A stretch of 63,690 nt of DNA from Streptomyces purpureus (GTDB lineage Bacteria > Actinomycetota > Actinomycetes > Streptomycetales > Streptomycetaceae): positions 113,642 through 177,331 of the forward strand of contig NZ_BMQQ01000010.1 in assembly GCF_014648195.1 (NCBI RefSeq). Reading direction: 5' to 3'. Under the pieces are notes generated by a model, which was not told the origin of the DNA, searched no databases, and saw only the letters and a list, made by a program, of their open reading frames with translations. Of this stretch, positions 56,686 through 63,690 are shown in pieces (the stretch's first letter is position 1; the number at the start of each line of letters is the position of its first letter). The position numbers and the translations under genes were made by a program.

Positions 56686-57856
56686 CGTCCGGGCCCTGGG
56701 GCGTCGCGGGCTCGGCGCCGGAGGCGCGCAGGACCTCGATGACCTCCTCCGCGCGGCGCGGATCCACCGGCAGGGCGTGCCGGGCGAACCAGCGGGCCGC
56801 CTCGGGGGCGGGCGACGGTTCGGTGAAGGCGGCCGCGTAGTCGTCGAGCGGCGGATCGTAGAGGTAACCGGTGGTGATACGGCGGCCACCGAGCGCGGCG
56901 ATCGCTGCGTCCCGGTCGGCGACCAGGAGCGGCACCCGGAACAGCGGCTGTACGGGGCCGGGGCCCGGCGCGCCCCAGGGGCTGTCCAGGAGCGTCGCCG
57001 TGCCGGCCCGGTGGGCGGCGAGGGTGGTGTCCAGCCGGTCCAGGAGCCGGGTGGTGCGGCGGATCCGGCCGCGGCCGGGTGCGAGGCGGTAGTCGTGCAT
57101 GTCGACGCGGACCCAGGAGTGGAAGGGGGCGAGGCCGGGGGCGGCCGTCACCGCCTGCCTGAGCTCTCCGGGGCGCAGCGGCATCCGGATCTCGGCGCGC
57201 TCCTCCATCCCGAGCAGCCGCATCGTGGCGCGTGCGGCCCGTACCAGCCGCAGGCCGCGGACCGTGGCCTCGGCGTATGGCCGTACGAGATAGGCGAGTT
57301 CGGCCGAGAGCCGGGCCGGGTGGAGCAACTCGTCCCGGGCGGCGGCCAGTTCGGTGCGGAGCGCCGGGTCGGCGAAGGCGAGGAAGCCCCCGGTCTTGGC
57401 ACCGGTGTGCTTGGAGAGGCTGAAGACGGCCGCGTCGCCGTGGGCGCCGACGGGCCGGTCACCGCTCTCGCTGCCGACGGCGTGGGCGGCGTCCTCCAAG
57501 AGCGGGATGCCGAGCCGGTCGCAGTGGGCCCGCAGGCTCGGCGCCGGGTCGGGGTTCCCGTACAGATTGGTGGTGAGGACGGCGGACAGGCCCTGCCAGA
57601 CGGATTCGGGCACCGCCGCGGTGTCGATGGAGCCGTCGCGCGCGTTCAGCGGGGCCTGCACCGGGCGCAGCCCCGCGGCGAGCACCACGAAGAAGATGAC
57701 GTCGTCGTTGACGGGTGACATCAGCACCCGTCCTCCGGGCGCGCACCAGTGGCGCAGCGCCAGATAGAGACCGAAGCGGCAGGAGGGAACGTACAGGCAT
57801 TCCCTGCCGAGCCGGCCCCGCATCAGGTGTTCCAGTTCCGCGTACGCAGAAACCAT
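56678..57856 (-). CDS. DegT/DnrJ/EryC1-like PLP aminotransferase
   Basis: A 392-residue fold-I PLP enzyme of the sugar-aminotransferase family. It shows SPVNDDVIFFVVLAAGLRPV, the Asp that holds the pyridine ring in PLLEDAAHAVGS, and the PLP lysine in VFSLSKHTGAKTGG. It would form an amino sugar or act on a lipid-linked sugar; some relatives lack transaminase activity. The ATG has GGGGGG upstream. It is the first gene of the operon with the flippase and GT2. Confidence 0.85.
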   Translation of the reverse strand: MVSAYAELEHLMRGRLGRECLYVPSCRFGLYLALRHWCAPGGRVLMSPVNDDVIFFVVLAAGLRPVQAPLNARDGSIDTAAVPESVWQGLSAVLTTNLYGNPDPAPSLRAHCDRLGIPLLEDAAHAVGSESGDRPVGAHGDAAVFSLSKHTGAKTGGFLAFADPALRTELAAARDELLHPARLSAELAYLVRPYAEATVRGLRLVRAARATMRLLGMEERAEIRMPLRPGELRQAVTAAPGLAPFHSWVRVDMHDYRLAPGRGRIRRTTRLLDRLDTTLAAHRAGTATLLDSPWGAPGPGPVQPLFRVPLLVADRDAAIAALGGRRITTGYLYDPPLDDYAAAFTEPSPAPEAARWFARHALPVDPRRAEEVIEVLRASGAEPATPQGPDGG

Positions 57857-57912
57857 CAGATTCCCCCCTGATCCCCGGGCTCAATGTGGCCCATTCCGGA
57901 CTGCCCGTCAAT

Positions 57913-57958
57913 AACGCGAAGGAGCCCGCCCCGGGTGCGGGACGGGCTCCTTCGCGTT
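57913..57958 (-). terminator. 16-bp hairpin terminator after the sigma factor gene
   Basis: AACGCGAAGGAGCCCG (57913-57928) pairs perfectly with 57943-57958 around a 14-base GC-rich loop. It lies 55 bases past the sigma gene stop and just upstream of the aminotransferase operon on the same strand. Confidence 0.85.
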
Positions 57959-58013
57959 GTCAACGGGCCGACGGCCCCGGAAGGCCGGGGGAGGAGACTC
58001 CTCCAGGTGGGGC

Positions 58014-58895
58014 TCACTCCTCCAGGGTCAGGCCCTTCCTGAGCCGGCCCAGGGTGCGGGAGAGCAGCCGCGAGACGTGCATCTGCGAGATGCCCAGCTC
58101 CTCGCCGATCTCGGACTGGGTCATCCCGGCGACGAAGCGCAGCGACAGGATCTGCCGGTCGCGCTGCGGCAGCGAGGCGATCATCGGCTTCAGCGACTCG
58201 ATGTACTCGATGCCTTCGATGCCGTGGTCCTCGTAACCGATGCGGTCGGCGAGGGCCCCCTCGGAGTCGTCCTCCTCGGGCTGGGCGTCCAGCGAGCTCG
58301 CGGTGTAGGCGTTGCTGGCCGCCATGCCCTCGACGACCTCCTCGCGGGTGATCCCGAGCTTCTCGGCGAGCTCGCCGACGGTCGGCGCCCGGTCGAGCTT
58401 CTGCGCGAGCTCGTCCCCCGCCTTGGCGAGGTCGAGACGGAGCTCCTGGAGCCGGCGCGGCACACGTACGGACCACGAGGTGTCACGGAAGAAGCGCTTG
58501 ATCTCGCCGACGATGGTCGGCATCGCGAACGTCGGGAACTCGACGCCGCGGCTGAGTTCGAAACGGTCGATGGCCTTGATGAGGCCGATCGTGCCGACCT
58601 GGATGATGTCCTCCATCGGCTCGCTGCGGGAGCGGAACCGAGTGGCCGCGAACTTCACCAGGGCCAGGTTGAGTTCGACGAGTGTGTTGCGGACGTACGC
58701 GTAGTCGTGCGTGCCCTCTTCGAGCCGTTCGAGGCGGGCGAAGAGCGTCTTCGACAGTGCCCGCGCGTCCAGCGGCTGCACTTCGTCGAACGGCGGGATC
58801 TCGGGGAGATCCGCAAGTTCGTCGGATACGGGCGGAGTTGCTGCCGACGGCGCGTAGGGGTGAGGGGTACGCGGGGCGTCGAGCCGGGGTGACAT
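58014..58895 (-). CDS. RNA polymerase sigma factor, SigB/SigF/SigG subfamily
   Basis: A 293-residue group 3 sigma factor. Region 2 reads DIIQVGTIGLIKAIDRFELSRGVEFPTFAMPTIVGEIKRFFRD, and region 3 spans PRRLQELRLDLAKAGDELAQKL...GITREEVVEGM. Region 4 is LPQRDRQILSLRFVAGMTQSEIGEELGISQMHVSRLLSR. A 60-residue N-terminal extension is Pro/Ala-rich. These factors direct stress or developmental genes and are held by HATPase anti-sigma kinases. The ATG at 58895 is chosen because GGAGGAG precedes it. It diverges from an STAS gene and an HATPase gene, its probable controllers; from memory this resembles the sigI locus of S. coelicolor. Confidence 0.93.
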   Translation of the reverse strand: MSPRLDAPRTPHPYAPSAATPPVSDELADLPEIPPFDEVQPLDARALSKTLFARLERLEEGTHDYAYVRNTLVELNLALVKFAATRFRSRSEPMEDIIQVGTIGLIKAIDRFELSRGVEFPTFAMPTIVGEIKRFFRDTSWSVRVPRRLQELRLDLAKAGDELAQKLDRAPTVGELAEKLGITREEVVEGMAASNAYTASSLDAQPEEDDSEGALADRIGYEDHGIEGIEYIESLKPMIASLPQRDRQILSLRFVAGMTQSEIGEELGISQMHVSRLLSRTLGRLRKGLTLEE

Positions 58896-59143
58896 GGTCT
58901 CCTCCATCGTTCTCGGCATAAGGCCGCCGATGCCTTCCTTGCTGCGGTGTGTGCGGCGCCTCCGTAGCCGGCCGTGTTGGTTGCGTCCCTACTAGCCCTA
59001 CCCGCTCGACATGGAGAGATGCAAGTGTAAATTGTCCGGATTGCCCATTGTGTGGTGCTGCACCGGTGCCAGGACGTGTGAAGAAGGCGTAGTGTTCTCC
59101 GGACGTCAACGAAGTCCACGATCATCGGCGAAGAGGGGCGTAC

Positions 59144-59512
59144 ATGGACCGCGGCACGGTCGGCAGCGCGAACCGGGGCCGGCTTCTGGTCGAGGTTCGC
59201 ACGCAGGGAACGAGCGAGATCGTCACTCCGGTGGGTGAGCTCGATCACCACACCGCCGAACTGTTGCGTTCACCACTCGAAACGGCGCTCGCCGAGGGAC
59301 GCTCACGCCTCGTCGTGGACTGTTCACGGCTCGAATTCTGCGACTCCACCGGGCTCAACGTCCTGCTCGCAGCCCGTCTGAAGGCCGAGGCCGACGGGGG
59401 CGGGGTCCATCTCGCCGCGATGGGGCCGGTGGTCGCCAGGGTCTTCGAGATCACCGGAGCGGAGGCGGTCTTCACCGTCCACGACTCGCTCGAAGCGGCA
59501 CTCGCGGATTGA
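59144..59512 (+). CDS. STAS-domain anti-sigma factor antagonist
   Basis: A 122-residue protein with one STAS domain (VRTQGTSEIVTPVGELDHHTAELLRSPLETAL...). The phospho-accepting serine is Ser68 in FCDSTGLNVLLAAR. In the unphosphorylated state such proteins bind the anti-sigma kinase and free the sigma factor. It is divergent from the sigma gene, about 250 bases away, and 89 bases ahead of the kinase gene. Confidence 0.93.
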   Translation: MDRGTVGSANRGRLLVEVRTQGTSEIVTPVGELDHHTAELLRSPLETALAEGRSRLVVDCSRLEFCDSTGLNVLLAARLKAEADGGGVHLAAMGPVVARVFEITGAEAVFTVHDSLEAALAD

Positions 59513-59601
59513 CATCGCGGGTCACTGGGCACCCGCACTCCGAATCAAGTCGAGTCCTGATCAGTAATGGCGAACTGGTGAAGCGGTGAGGTGAAGCGCT
59601 G

Positions 59602-60051
59602 ATGGACACTACCCGGGAGCACACGCCGAACGGCGCGGCCGACGGGCAGCTGCGCAGCCTCGCGCTGGGCGGTGCGAGCGGCATCGTTCCGCTGGCCCGG
59701 GACTTCACCCGGCAGGCGCTCCACGACTGGGGCTGGCTGCCGGCCGCCACCGCCGATCGCCGGGCCGCCGCCGAGGATGTCCTGCTCGTCGTCTCCGAAC
59801 TCGTCACCAACGCCTGCCTGCACGCCGAGGGACCCGAAGAGCTGCGCGTCTCGTACACCGCCAAGGTGCTGCGGCTCGAAGTCACCGACCGGGGCGCCGG
59901 GCACCCCGCACCCCGCACCCCGCACCGCGCCGGCCGGCCCGGCGGCCACGGCATGTTCATCGTCCAACGGCTCTGCCTGGACTGGGGAGTTGTCCGTAAG
60001 CCCGGAGCTCCGGGCAAGACGGTGTGGGCGGAGCTCGCCGCTCCGGCCTAG
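59602..60051 (+). CDS. HATPase anti-sigma factor (serine kinase, RsbW/SpoIIAB-like)
   Basis: A 149-residue protein of the GHKL fold. The N box is VSELVTNACLHA, G1 is DRGAG and G2 is GGHGMFIVQRL, all intact for ATP binding. It should bind the neighbouring sigma factor or phosphorylate the STAS protein. Many Streptomyces members of this family are orphan and of unknown target; here the context gives a partner. The ATG has GAGGTGAAG upstream. Confidence 0.9.
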   Translation: MDTTREHTPNGAADGQLRSLALGGASGIVPLARDFTRQALHDWGWLPAATADRRAAAEDVLLVVSELVTNACLHAEGPEELRVSYTAKVLRLEVTDRGAGHPAPRTPHRAGRPGGHGMFIVQRLCLDWGVVRKPGAPGKTVWAELAAPA

Positions 60052-60178
60052 CCACCGTCGTTCCGGAAGCGGCCCGCGGGACTCGTTGAAAGCACGCCAA
60101 CAGGGCACGCTTCTTGTCTTCCTTCTACAAGACCCCAGGCGTACCTTGACGCCCAATCTGATGTGCCGTCAGTAACTA

Positions 60179-60209
60179 CGGCGTTCAGTCACTGCGGCGT
60201 TCAGTCACT
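60179..60209. repeat. 16-base-period direct repeat in the promoter region of the LPKTG gene
   Basis: CGGCGTTCAGTCACT occurs at 60179-60193 and 60195-60209, and a weaker version (GCCGTCAGTAACTACGG) precedes it. It lies 25-55 bases before the start codon, so tandem binding of a regulator is possible. Confidence 0.5.
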
Positions 60210-60233
60210 ACGGACGCGTGAGGGGTGCTTGAG

Positions 60234-60920
60234 GTGGCGTACCGGAAGAGGACAGCTGCGGCCCTCGCGGCCGCAGCGGCGGGCTCGGTGGTACTGATGC
60301 CCGCCCCCGCGGCCCAGGCCGCCGTCGTCGACGTCAACTACGCCTGCGAGACGAAGATCGGCCCCAAGAGCGCGGTCTCGCCGGTCGACATCAAGGCCGT
60401 CAAGAGCGGCAGCGGCTACACGATCACCATGTCCTTCGACAAAGGCGTCTCCGACAGCCCCATCGAGCTGCCCAAAGGCGTCATGACCCCGCGCGCCGAG
60501 CTGGTCCTCGGCGGCGCCGACAAAGGCACCGTCAAGGTCAAAGGCGTCCCCAACGCCGCCGCGATCCCGCCCAACACCCCCATCAAAATCGGCCAGCTGA
60601 CGGGTACGTACACCCCCAAGGGGACCGGCAAGGTCACCTTCACCGCCGGCACGCTCATCGTCCACGCACTCGGCATGGACGCGGCGACCTGCAAGCCCTC
60701 CAACAGCCCCAAGCCCTCCCTGGAGCTCGACGTCGTCAAGGCCGGCGGCACCGGCGGCTCGGGCGGCTCGTCCGGTACGGCGGGCGCCGTCGGCGAGCTG
60801 CCCAAGACCGGCCCGCTCGACTCCGCGGCGGCGCTCGGCACCCTCGGCGGCACGGTGCTGCTGACCGGCGCGGCCGGGGTGCTCTGGCTGACCCGGCGCG
60901 GCCCGCGCCGGGCGAACTGA
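60234..60920 (+). CDS. Secreted surface protein with LPKTG sorting signal
   Basis: A 228-residue protein. The signal peptide (about residues 1-30, AALAAAAAGSVVLMPAPAAQA) leads to a domain with two cysteines (NYACETKIG near the start, AATCKPS near the end). A Gly/Ser linker and a complete cell-wall sorting signal follow: LPKTG at about residue 189, a hydrophobic stretch (LGGTVLLTGAAGVLWL) and a positive tail. A sortase should anchor it to peptidoglycan. The GTG at 60234 is chosen because AGGGG precedes it at a good distance; the GTG at 60225 is too close. It is the first of four collinear surface-protein genes. Confidence 0.88.
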   Translation: MAYRKRTAAALAAAAAGSVVLMPAPAAQAAVVDVNYACETKIGPKSAVSPVDIKAVKSGSGYTITMSFDKGVSDSPIELPKGVMTPRAELVLGGADKGTVKVKGVPNAAAIPPNTPIKIGQLTGTYTPKGTGKVTFTAGTLIVHALGMDAATCKPSNSPKPSLELDVVKAGGTGGSGGSSGTAGAVGELPKTGPLDSAAALGTLGGTVLLTGAAGVLWLTRRGPRRAN

Positions 60921-60936
60921 CCCACCAGGAGGGCGC

Positions 60937-61845
60937 ATGCCCGCGCGAGCCGTCCCCACCCGCGCCGCCGCGCTGCTCTGCGCCGCCCTCGCGGGCTCCG
61001 CGGGCCTGGCGGCCGTCGCGCCGACGGCGACCGCGGCCGGGCCCGCCTGGACCGCCGCCCCCGAGACCGGGCAGGGCGGCACCCGACCGTACGTCTATCT
61101 GGAAGGCACCCCCGGCACCGTGCTCCAGGACCGGCTCACGCTCACCAACCCGGACACCCGCCCCCTGACCGTACGGCTCCGGGCCACCGCCTGGACCCGG
61201 CTCGCCGCGCAGACGGTCACCGTCCCGCCCCGCACCCGCGCCACGGTCCCGTTCGCCGTCACGGTCCCCGCGGACACGCCCCCCGGCGACCACCCCGGCA
61301 CGCTCACCGCGAGCGCGGGCGGCCGCGCGGTCGACGTACGGCTCCAACTGCGGGTCCGCGGCCCAGCCTTGGCGGCCGTCGGCGTCGAGGACGTCCGTGT
61401 CGACACCGACTCCGCGACCATCCACTACACCCTGGTCAACCGCGGCAACACCGTCCTCGCCCCCCGGCTCGCCGTCCGCGCCGACGGCCTGTTCACCGCC
61501 CTGGACCGGCCCGCGCGCCCGCTGCCCCTGACCCTCCGCCCCGGCGAGCGCGTCGCCCGCACCGAGCCCTGGCCCGGCGCCCCCGCCCTGGACGCGGTCA
61601 CCGTCCGGCTGACGGTCACGGCGTCCGGCGCGGCCGAGGCGCGGGCCGAGACCGGGGCGCTGTTCGCGACCTGGCTGGCGGTCGCGGGCACGGCCGCCGG
61701 ACTCGGCGCGTCCGCGGCAGGGCTCACCCGGCTCACCCGGCTCGTACGCCGCGCACGGTACGTACGGAGCAATCGGCGGCGCCCGGAGCCGGTGGCAGCC
61801 GTCCCGCGGCAGGAACTGGTGACGGCGGGAGGAGCACGCGGATGA
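60937..61845 (+). CDS. Secreted, membrane-anchored protein, DUF916/NEW3-like
   Basis: A 302-residue protein. After a signal peptide (to about residue 34) come two Ig-like domains. The first (VYLEGTPGTVLQDRLTLTNPDTRPLTVRLRATAW...VPPRTRATVPFAVTVPADTPPGDHPGTLTAS) resembles DUF916 or NEW3 domains. The second (TIHYTLVNRGNTVLAPRLAVRADGLF) is similar in style. One transmembrane helix (TWLAVAGTAAGLGASAAGL) near residue 250 and a basic tail place it on the outer face of the membrane. The start has AGGAGG upstream. Its stop overlaps the next ATG (ATGA). Confidence 0.8.
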   Translation: MPARAVPTRAAALLCAALAGSAGLAAVAPTATAAGPAWTAAPETGQGGTRPYVYLEGTPGTVLQDRLTLTNPDTRPLTVRLRATAWTRLAAQTVTVPPRTRATVPFAVTVPADTPPGDHPGTLTASAGGRAVDVRLQLRVRGPALAAVGVEDVRVDTDSATIHYTLVNRGNTVLAPRLAVRADGLFTALDRPARPLPLTLRPGERVARTEPWPGAPALDAVTVRLTVTASGAAEARAETGALFATWLAVAGTAAGLGASAAGLTRLTRLVRRARYVRSNRRRPEPVAAVPRQELVTAGGARG

Positions 61846-62885
61846 ACCGGCCGACCGGAGCACGACTCCTGCGGGCGCTCCTGCTGCCCGTCCTGTTGCT
61901 GCCCGCGCTGCTGCTCCTGCCCGCCCCGGGCGCGTCCGCCGCCGACCCCGCACCCGCCGTGACCCTCTCCCAGCAGGAGGCGGGCAAGGGCGGCGAGATC
62001 ACCGTCAGCGGCACCGGCTGGAAGCCGGGCGCCCTGCTGATGCTGCTGATCTGCGGTCAGGCCGAGCCCGGCAAGGGCGTCATCGGCGGCACCAACTCCT
62101 GCGCCAACGCGATGGGCCGGGCCGCCACCGTCGACGCCAAGGGCGCCTTCAGCCAGAAGATGCCGGTGGCCGAGCCGCCCAAGCCCTGCCCCTGCGCCGT
62201 CCACGTCGCCGGGGTCACCGGACAGCAGGACACCGTCGACGCCGCCTTCACCGTCGCCGGGCATCCCGTCGCCCCGCTGCCCCGCCCGTCGGACGGCGGT
62301 CGGCTCGCGGTCCTGGCGACCGTACGGCTCGAAGGCTCGTCCGGCCTGCTCGTCTGGTTCGGTGCCCCCGCCGCCCGCGAGATCGTCTTCACCGTCGGCA
62401 ACCTCGGTACGACCCCGGTGAAGGACCCGGTCTTCCAGGTCGGCACCGCGCATGGCGTCTACGCGCCCCGCTGGGAGGAGCGGCAGTGGCGCGGCACCAT
62501 CGAGCCGGGCAAGAAAGCTCTGGTCAAGCTGCCCGTGAAGCTGTCGGCCGGAGCCCACGGCGACTACCAGGTCTCCGTGAAGTACGCCGGGACCGTTCTG
62601 GTCGAGCAGCCCTGGGGAGTGGGGCGGCCGTGGGGCGTGACGCTCTTCTGGCTGCTGCTCGCGGTCGTCGTCCCGGCCGGGATCTTCCGTATCGGCATGG
62701 CGGCGGTGGACCGCGTACGGCCCCGCACCCCGCACCGCGGCGCCCCGCGCCACCGGACGGGCTCGCCCCGGCCTGCCGAACGGCCGGGCTCACCGGCCGC
62801 CACCGCACCGACCACGGCGCTGCCGTGGTTCACCCCTGACTCCGCACCGTCAGAGAACCGACCGACGACGAAGGGACATTCGTGA
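61842..62885 (+). CDS. Membrane-anchored secreted protein with neocarzinostatin-like Ig domain
   Basis: A 347-residue protein. The signal peptide is leucine-rich (LLRALLLPVLLLPALLLLPAPGASA). Residues 38-140 resemble the Ig-like fold of apo-enediyne proteins (VTLSQQEAGKGGEITVSGTGWKPGALLMLLICGQ with paired cysteines and ATVDAKGAFSQ). A second beta domain (VRLEGSSGLLVWFGAPAAREIVFTVGNLGTTPV...) and one membrane helix (GVTLFWLLLAVVVPAGIF) precede a disordered cytoplasmic tail. Ligand binding is only suggested by the fold. It is coupled to both neighbours by 4-base overlaps. Confidence 0.78.
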   Translation: MNRPTGARLLRALLLPVLLLPALLLLPAPGASAADPAPAVTLSQQEAGKGGEITVSGTGWKPGALLMLLICGQAEPGKGVIGGTNSCANAMGRAATVDAKGAFSQKMPVAEPPKPCPCAVHVAGVTGQQDTVDAAFTVAGHPVAPLPRPSDGGRLAVLATVRLEGSSGLLVWFGAPAAREIVFTVGNLGTTPVKDPVFQVGTAHGVYAPRWEERQWRGTIEPGKKALVKLPVKLSAGAHGDYQVSVKYAGTVLVEQPWGVGRPWGVTLFWLLLAVVVPAGIFRIGMAAVDRVRPRTPHRGAPRHRTGSPRPAERPGSPAATAPTTALPWFTPDSAPSENRPTTKGHS

Positions 62886-63690
62886 GCACGCAACGGAGGA
62901 TGAGCGCGGCCGGAGTCGCGCTGATGCTCGGCGGCGCGGGGATGGTGCTGGCCGCGAGCCCCGCGCAGGCCGCCGAGGTCGCCTACAAGACCGAGTGCAT
63001 ACCGCCCGCGATCTCCGGTCTGCCGCCGGTGCAGGGCACCACCAAGGTGCTCATCACCGCACCGGCGGAGGCCAAGGTCGGCGACGAGGTCGAGGTGGTG
63101 TGGAAGACGGTCGAGGCCGCGTCCAAGAACCCCGACATCCTCGACCTGGAGAAGGACACGGTGAAGCCCACCGGTGTCGTCAAGGTCGGCGGCGCGGCGA
63201 GCGGCACCCTGGCCATGGAAGGGCCCCGGCAGAACCCGCCGATCCCGAAGAACAGCCCGATGAAGCTGCCCGACATGAAGGGCAAGCTGAAGCTGGAGAA
63301 GGCGGGCGAGATCACGCTGACGCCGGACAAGTACACGATCAACGTCTCGAAGCCGATGTCGACGGACACCAAGTGCACGCCGAAGGAGACGGTCGCCGTC
63401 GGCGCGACGATCAAGGTCACGGCCGGCGGCGGCTCCTCGGGTGGTACGACGACGTCCGGTGGCAGCAGCTCCGGCGGCACGACGACATCAGGCGGAAGTA
63501 GCTCGGGCGGCACGACGACGTCCGGCGGCAGCAGCTCCGGCGGCACGACGACATCAGGCGGAAGTAGCTCGGGCGGCACGACGACGTCCGGCGGCAGCTC
63601 GGGTGGTACGACCACGTCCGGCGGCAGCAGCTCCGGTGGCAGCGGCGGACAGACCGACTTCCCCGGCAAGGAGGTCGCGGTCCAGTTCTC
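62882..63690 (+). CDS. Secreted surface protein with Gly/Ser/Thr repeats, cut by window end
   Basis: At least 269 residues; no stop before the edge. The signal peptide (about residues 1-33, MLGGAGMVLAASPAQAA) leads to a domain with two cysteines (YKTECIPPAISG..., STDTKCTPKE), similar in plan to the first gene of this operon. A repeat of GGTTTSGGSSS follows (residues 187-251), then QTDFPGKEVAVQF. The repeat is a likely wall-spanning linker; a sorting signal or membrane anchor may lie beyond the window. The GTG overlaps the preceding stop (GTGA). Confidence 0.82.
   Translation, partial: MSTQRRMSAAGVALMLGGAGMVLAASPAQAAEVAYKTECIPPAISGLPPVQGTTKVLITAPAEAKVGDEVEVVWKTVEAASKNPDILDLEKDTVKPTGVVKVGGAASGTLAMEGPRQNPPIPKNSPMKLPDMKGKLKLEKAGEITLTPDKYTINVSKPMSTDTKCTPKETVAVGATIKVTAGGGSSGGTTTSGGSSSGGTTTSGGSSSGGTTTSGGSSSGGTTTSGGSSSGGTTTSGGSSGGTTTSGGSSSGGSGGQTDFPGKEVAVQF
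63440..63634 (+). repeat. Six tandem 33-base units encoding GGTTTSGGSSS
   Basis: Five units of 33 bases and one of 30 follow one another in frame. Units 2 and 4 share the same synonymous codons (ACA TCA GGC GGA AGT), while units 1, 3, 5 and 6 use another set. The array has therefore grown partly by 66-base duplications and is prone to length change. Confidence 0.9.

Noticed and set aside
60179..60209. Short CRISPR-like repeat
   Set aside because: Only two copies with a one-base spacer; no spacers of CRISPR length and no cas genes anywhere in the window.
62983..63669. Minus-strand frame encoding PPELLPPDVVV repeats
   Set aside because: It is the antisense of the Gly/Ser/Thr repeat array of the surface-protein gene; the plus strand has a signal peptide, coupled start and family resemblance, the minus strand has none.

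Overview
The window looks like a chromosomal segment of a Streptomyces species. Base composition is very GC-rich throughout, starts are often GTG, and neighbouring genes commonly overlap as ATGA or GTGA. It carries a tRNA-Leu(UAA) matching bldA, a ydaO-type c-di-AMP riboswitch ahead of an Rpf cell-wall hydrolase gene, and the order rpfA-eno-divIC-DUF501-ppx-ndh-cfa that I remember from Streptomyces core chromosomes. No database was consulted; all family names rest on motifs I recognise in the translations.

Layout. 1-8.9 kb is core: two Rpf/LysM hydrolases (the first cut by the window edge), enolase, the divisome protein DivIC, a DUF501 protein, a Ppx/GppA phosphatase, a type II NADH dehydrogenase behind a probable Rex site, and a cyclopropane-fatty-acid-synthase-like methyltransferase. 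9-14 kb holds a MacB-type ABC transporter, bldA and a Bax-inhibitor-1 membrane protein. 14-20 kb holds small conserved proteins, a thiolase, an SGNH hydrolase and cystathionine beta-synthase. 20-27.3 kb holds an RpiR regulator, three Roadblock/LC7 genes with an associated gene, an amino-acid permease, an SRPBCC protein and a DapDC-like PLP decarboxylase. 27.4-33.0 kb is a histidine-utilisation operon: urocanase, an M20 amidohydrolase, HutF and HutI. Histidase is absent.

33.0-38.5 kb is a decaying accessory patch. It contains a broken XRE-regulator copy, two wrecked genes of a WXG/DUF1023-hydrolase locus, a lipoprotein with a probable frameshift, a VapBC-like pair, an HTH protein, and an intact XRE-DUF397 pair whose regulator carries two TTA codons. 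38.6-47.2 kb has an FG-GAP propeller protein and a six-gene cell-surface polysaccharide operon (acyltransferase, GT2, TTA-containing polysaccharide deacetylase, two membrane proteins, GH26-like hydrolase). 47.2-52.4 kb is a large RHS/YD-repeat polymorphic toxin with a helical, WXG-like N-terminus, an HNH-like tip and an overlapping downstream candidate immunity gene. 53.4-57.9 kb is a second polysaccharide operon (PLP aminotransferase-like, flippase, GT2). 58.0-60.1 kb is a SigB/SigF-family sigma factor with a divergent STAS antagonist and HATPase anti-sigma kinase. From 60.2 kb to the edge runs an operon of secreted or anchored surface proteins, one with an LPKTG sorting signal, whose make-up recalls Firmicute WxL clusters.

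The most noteworthy items are the RHS toxin/immunity pair, the LPKTG surface-protein operon, the M20 enzyme occupying the HutG position, the Rex-site-plus-hairpin leader of ndh, and the co-occurrence of bldA with TTA-containing regulator and surface genes.
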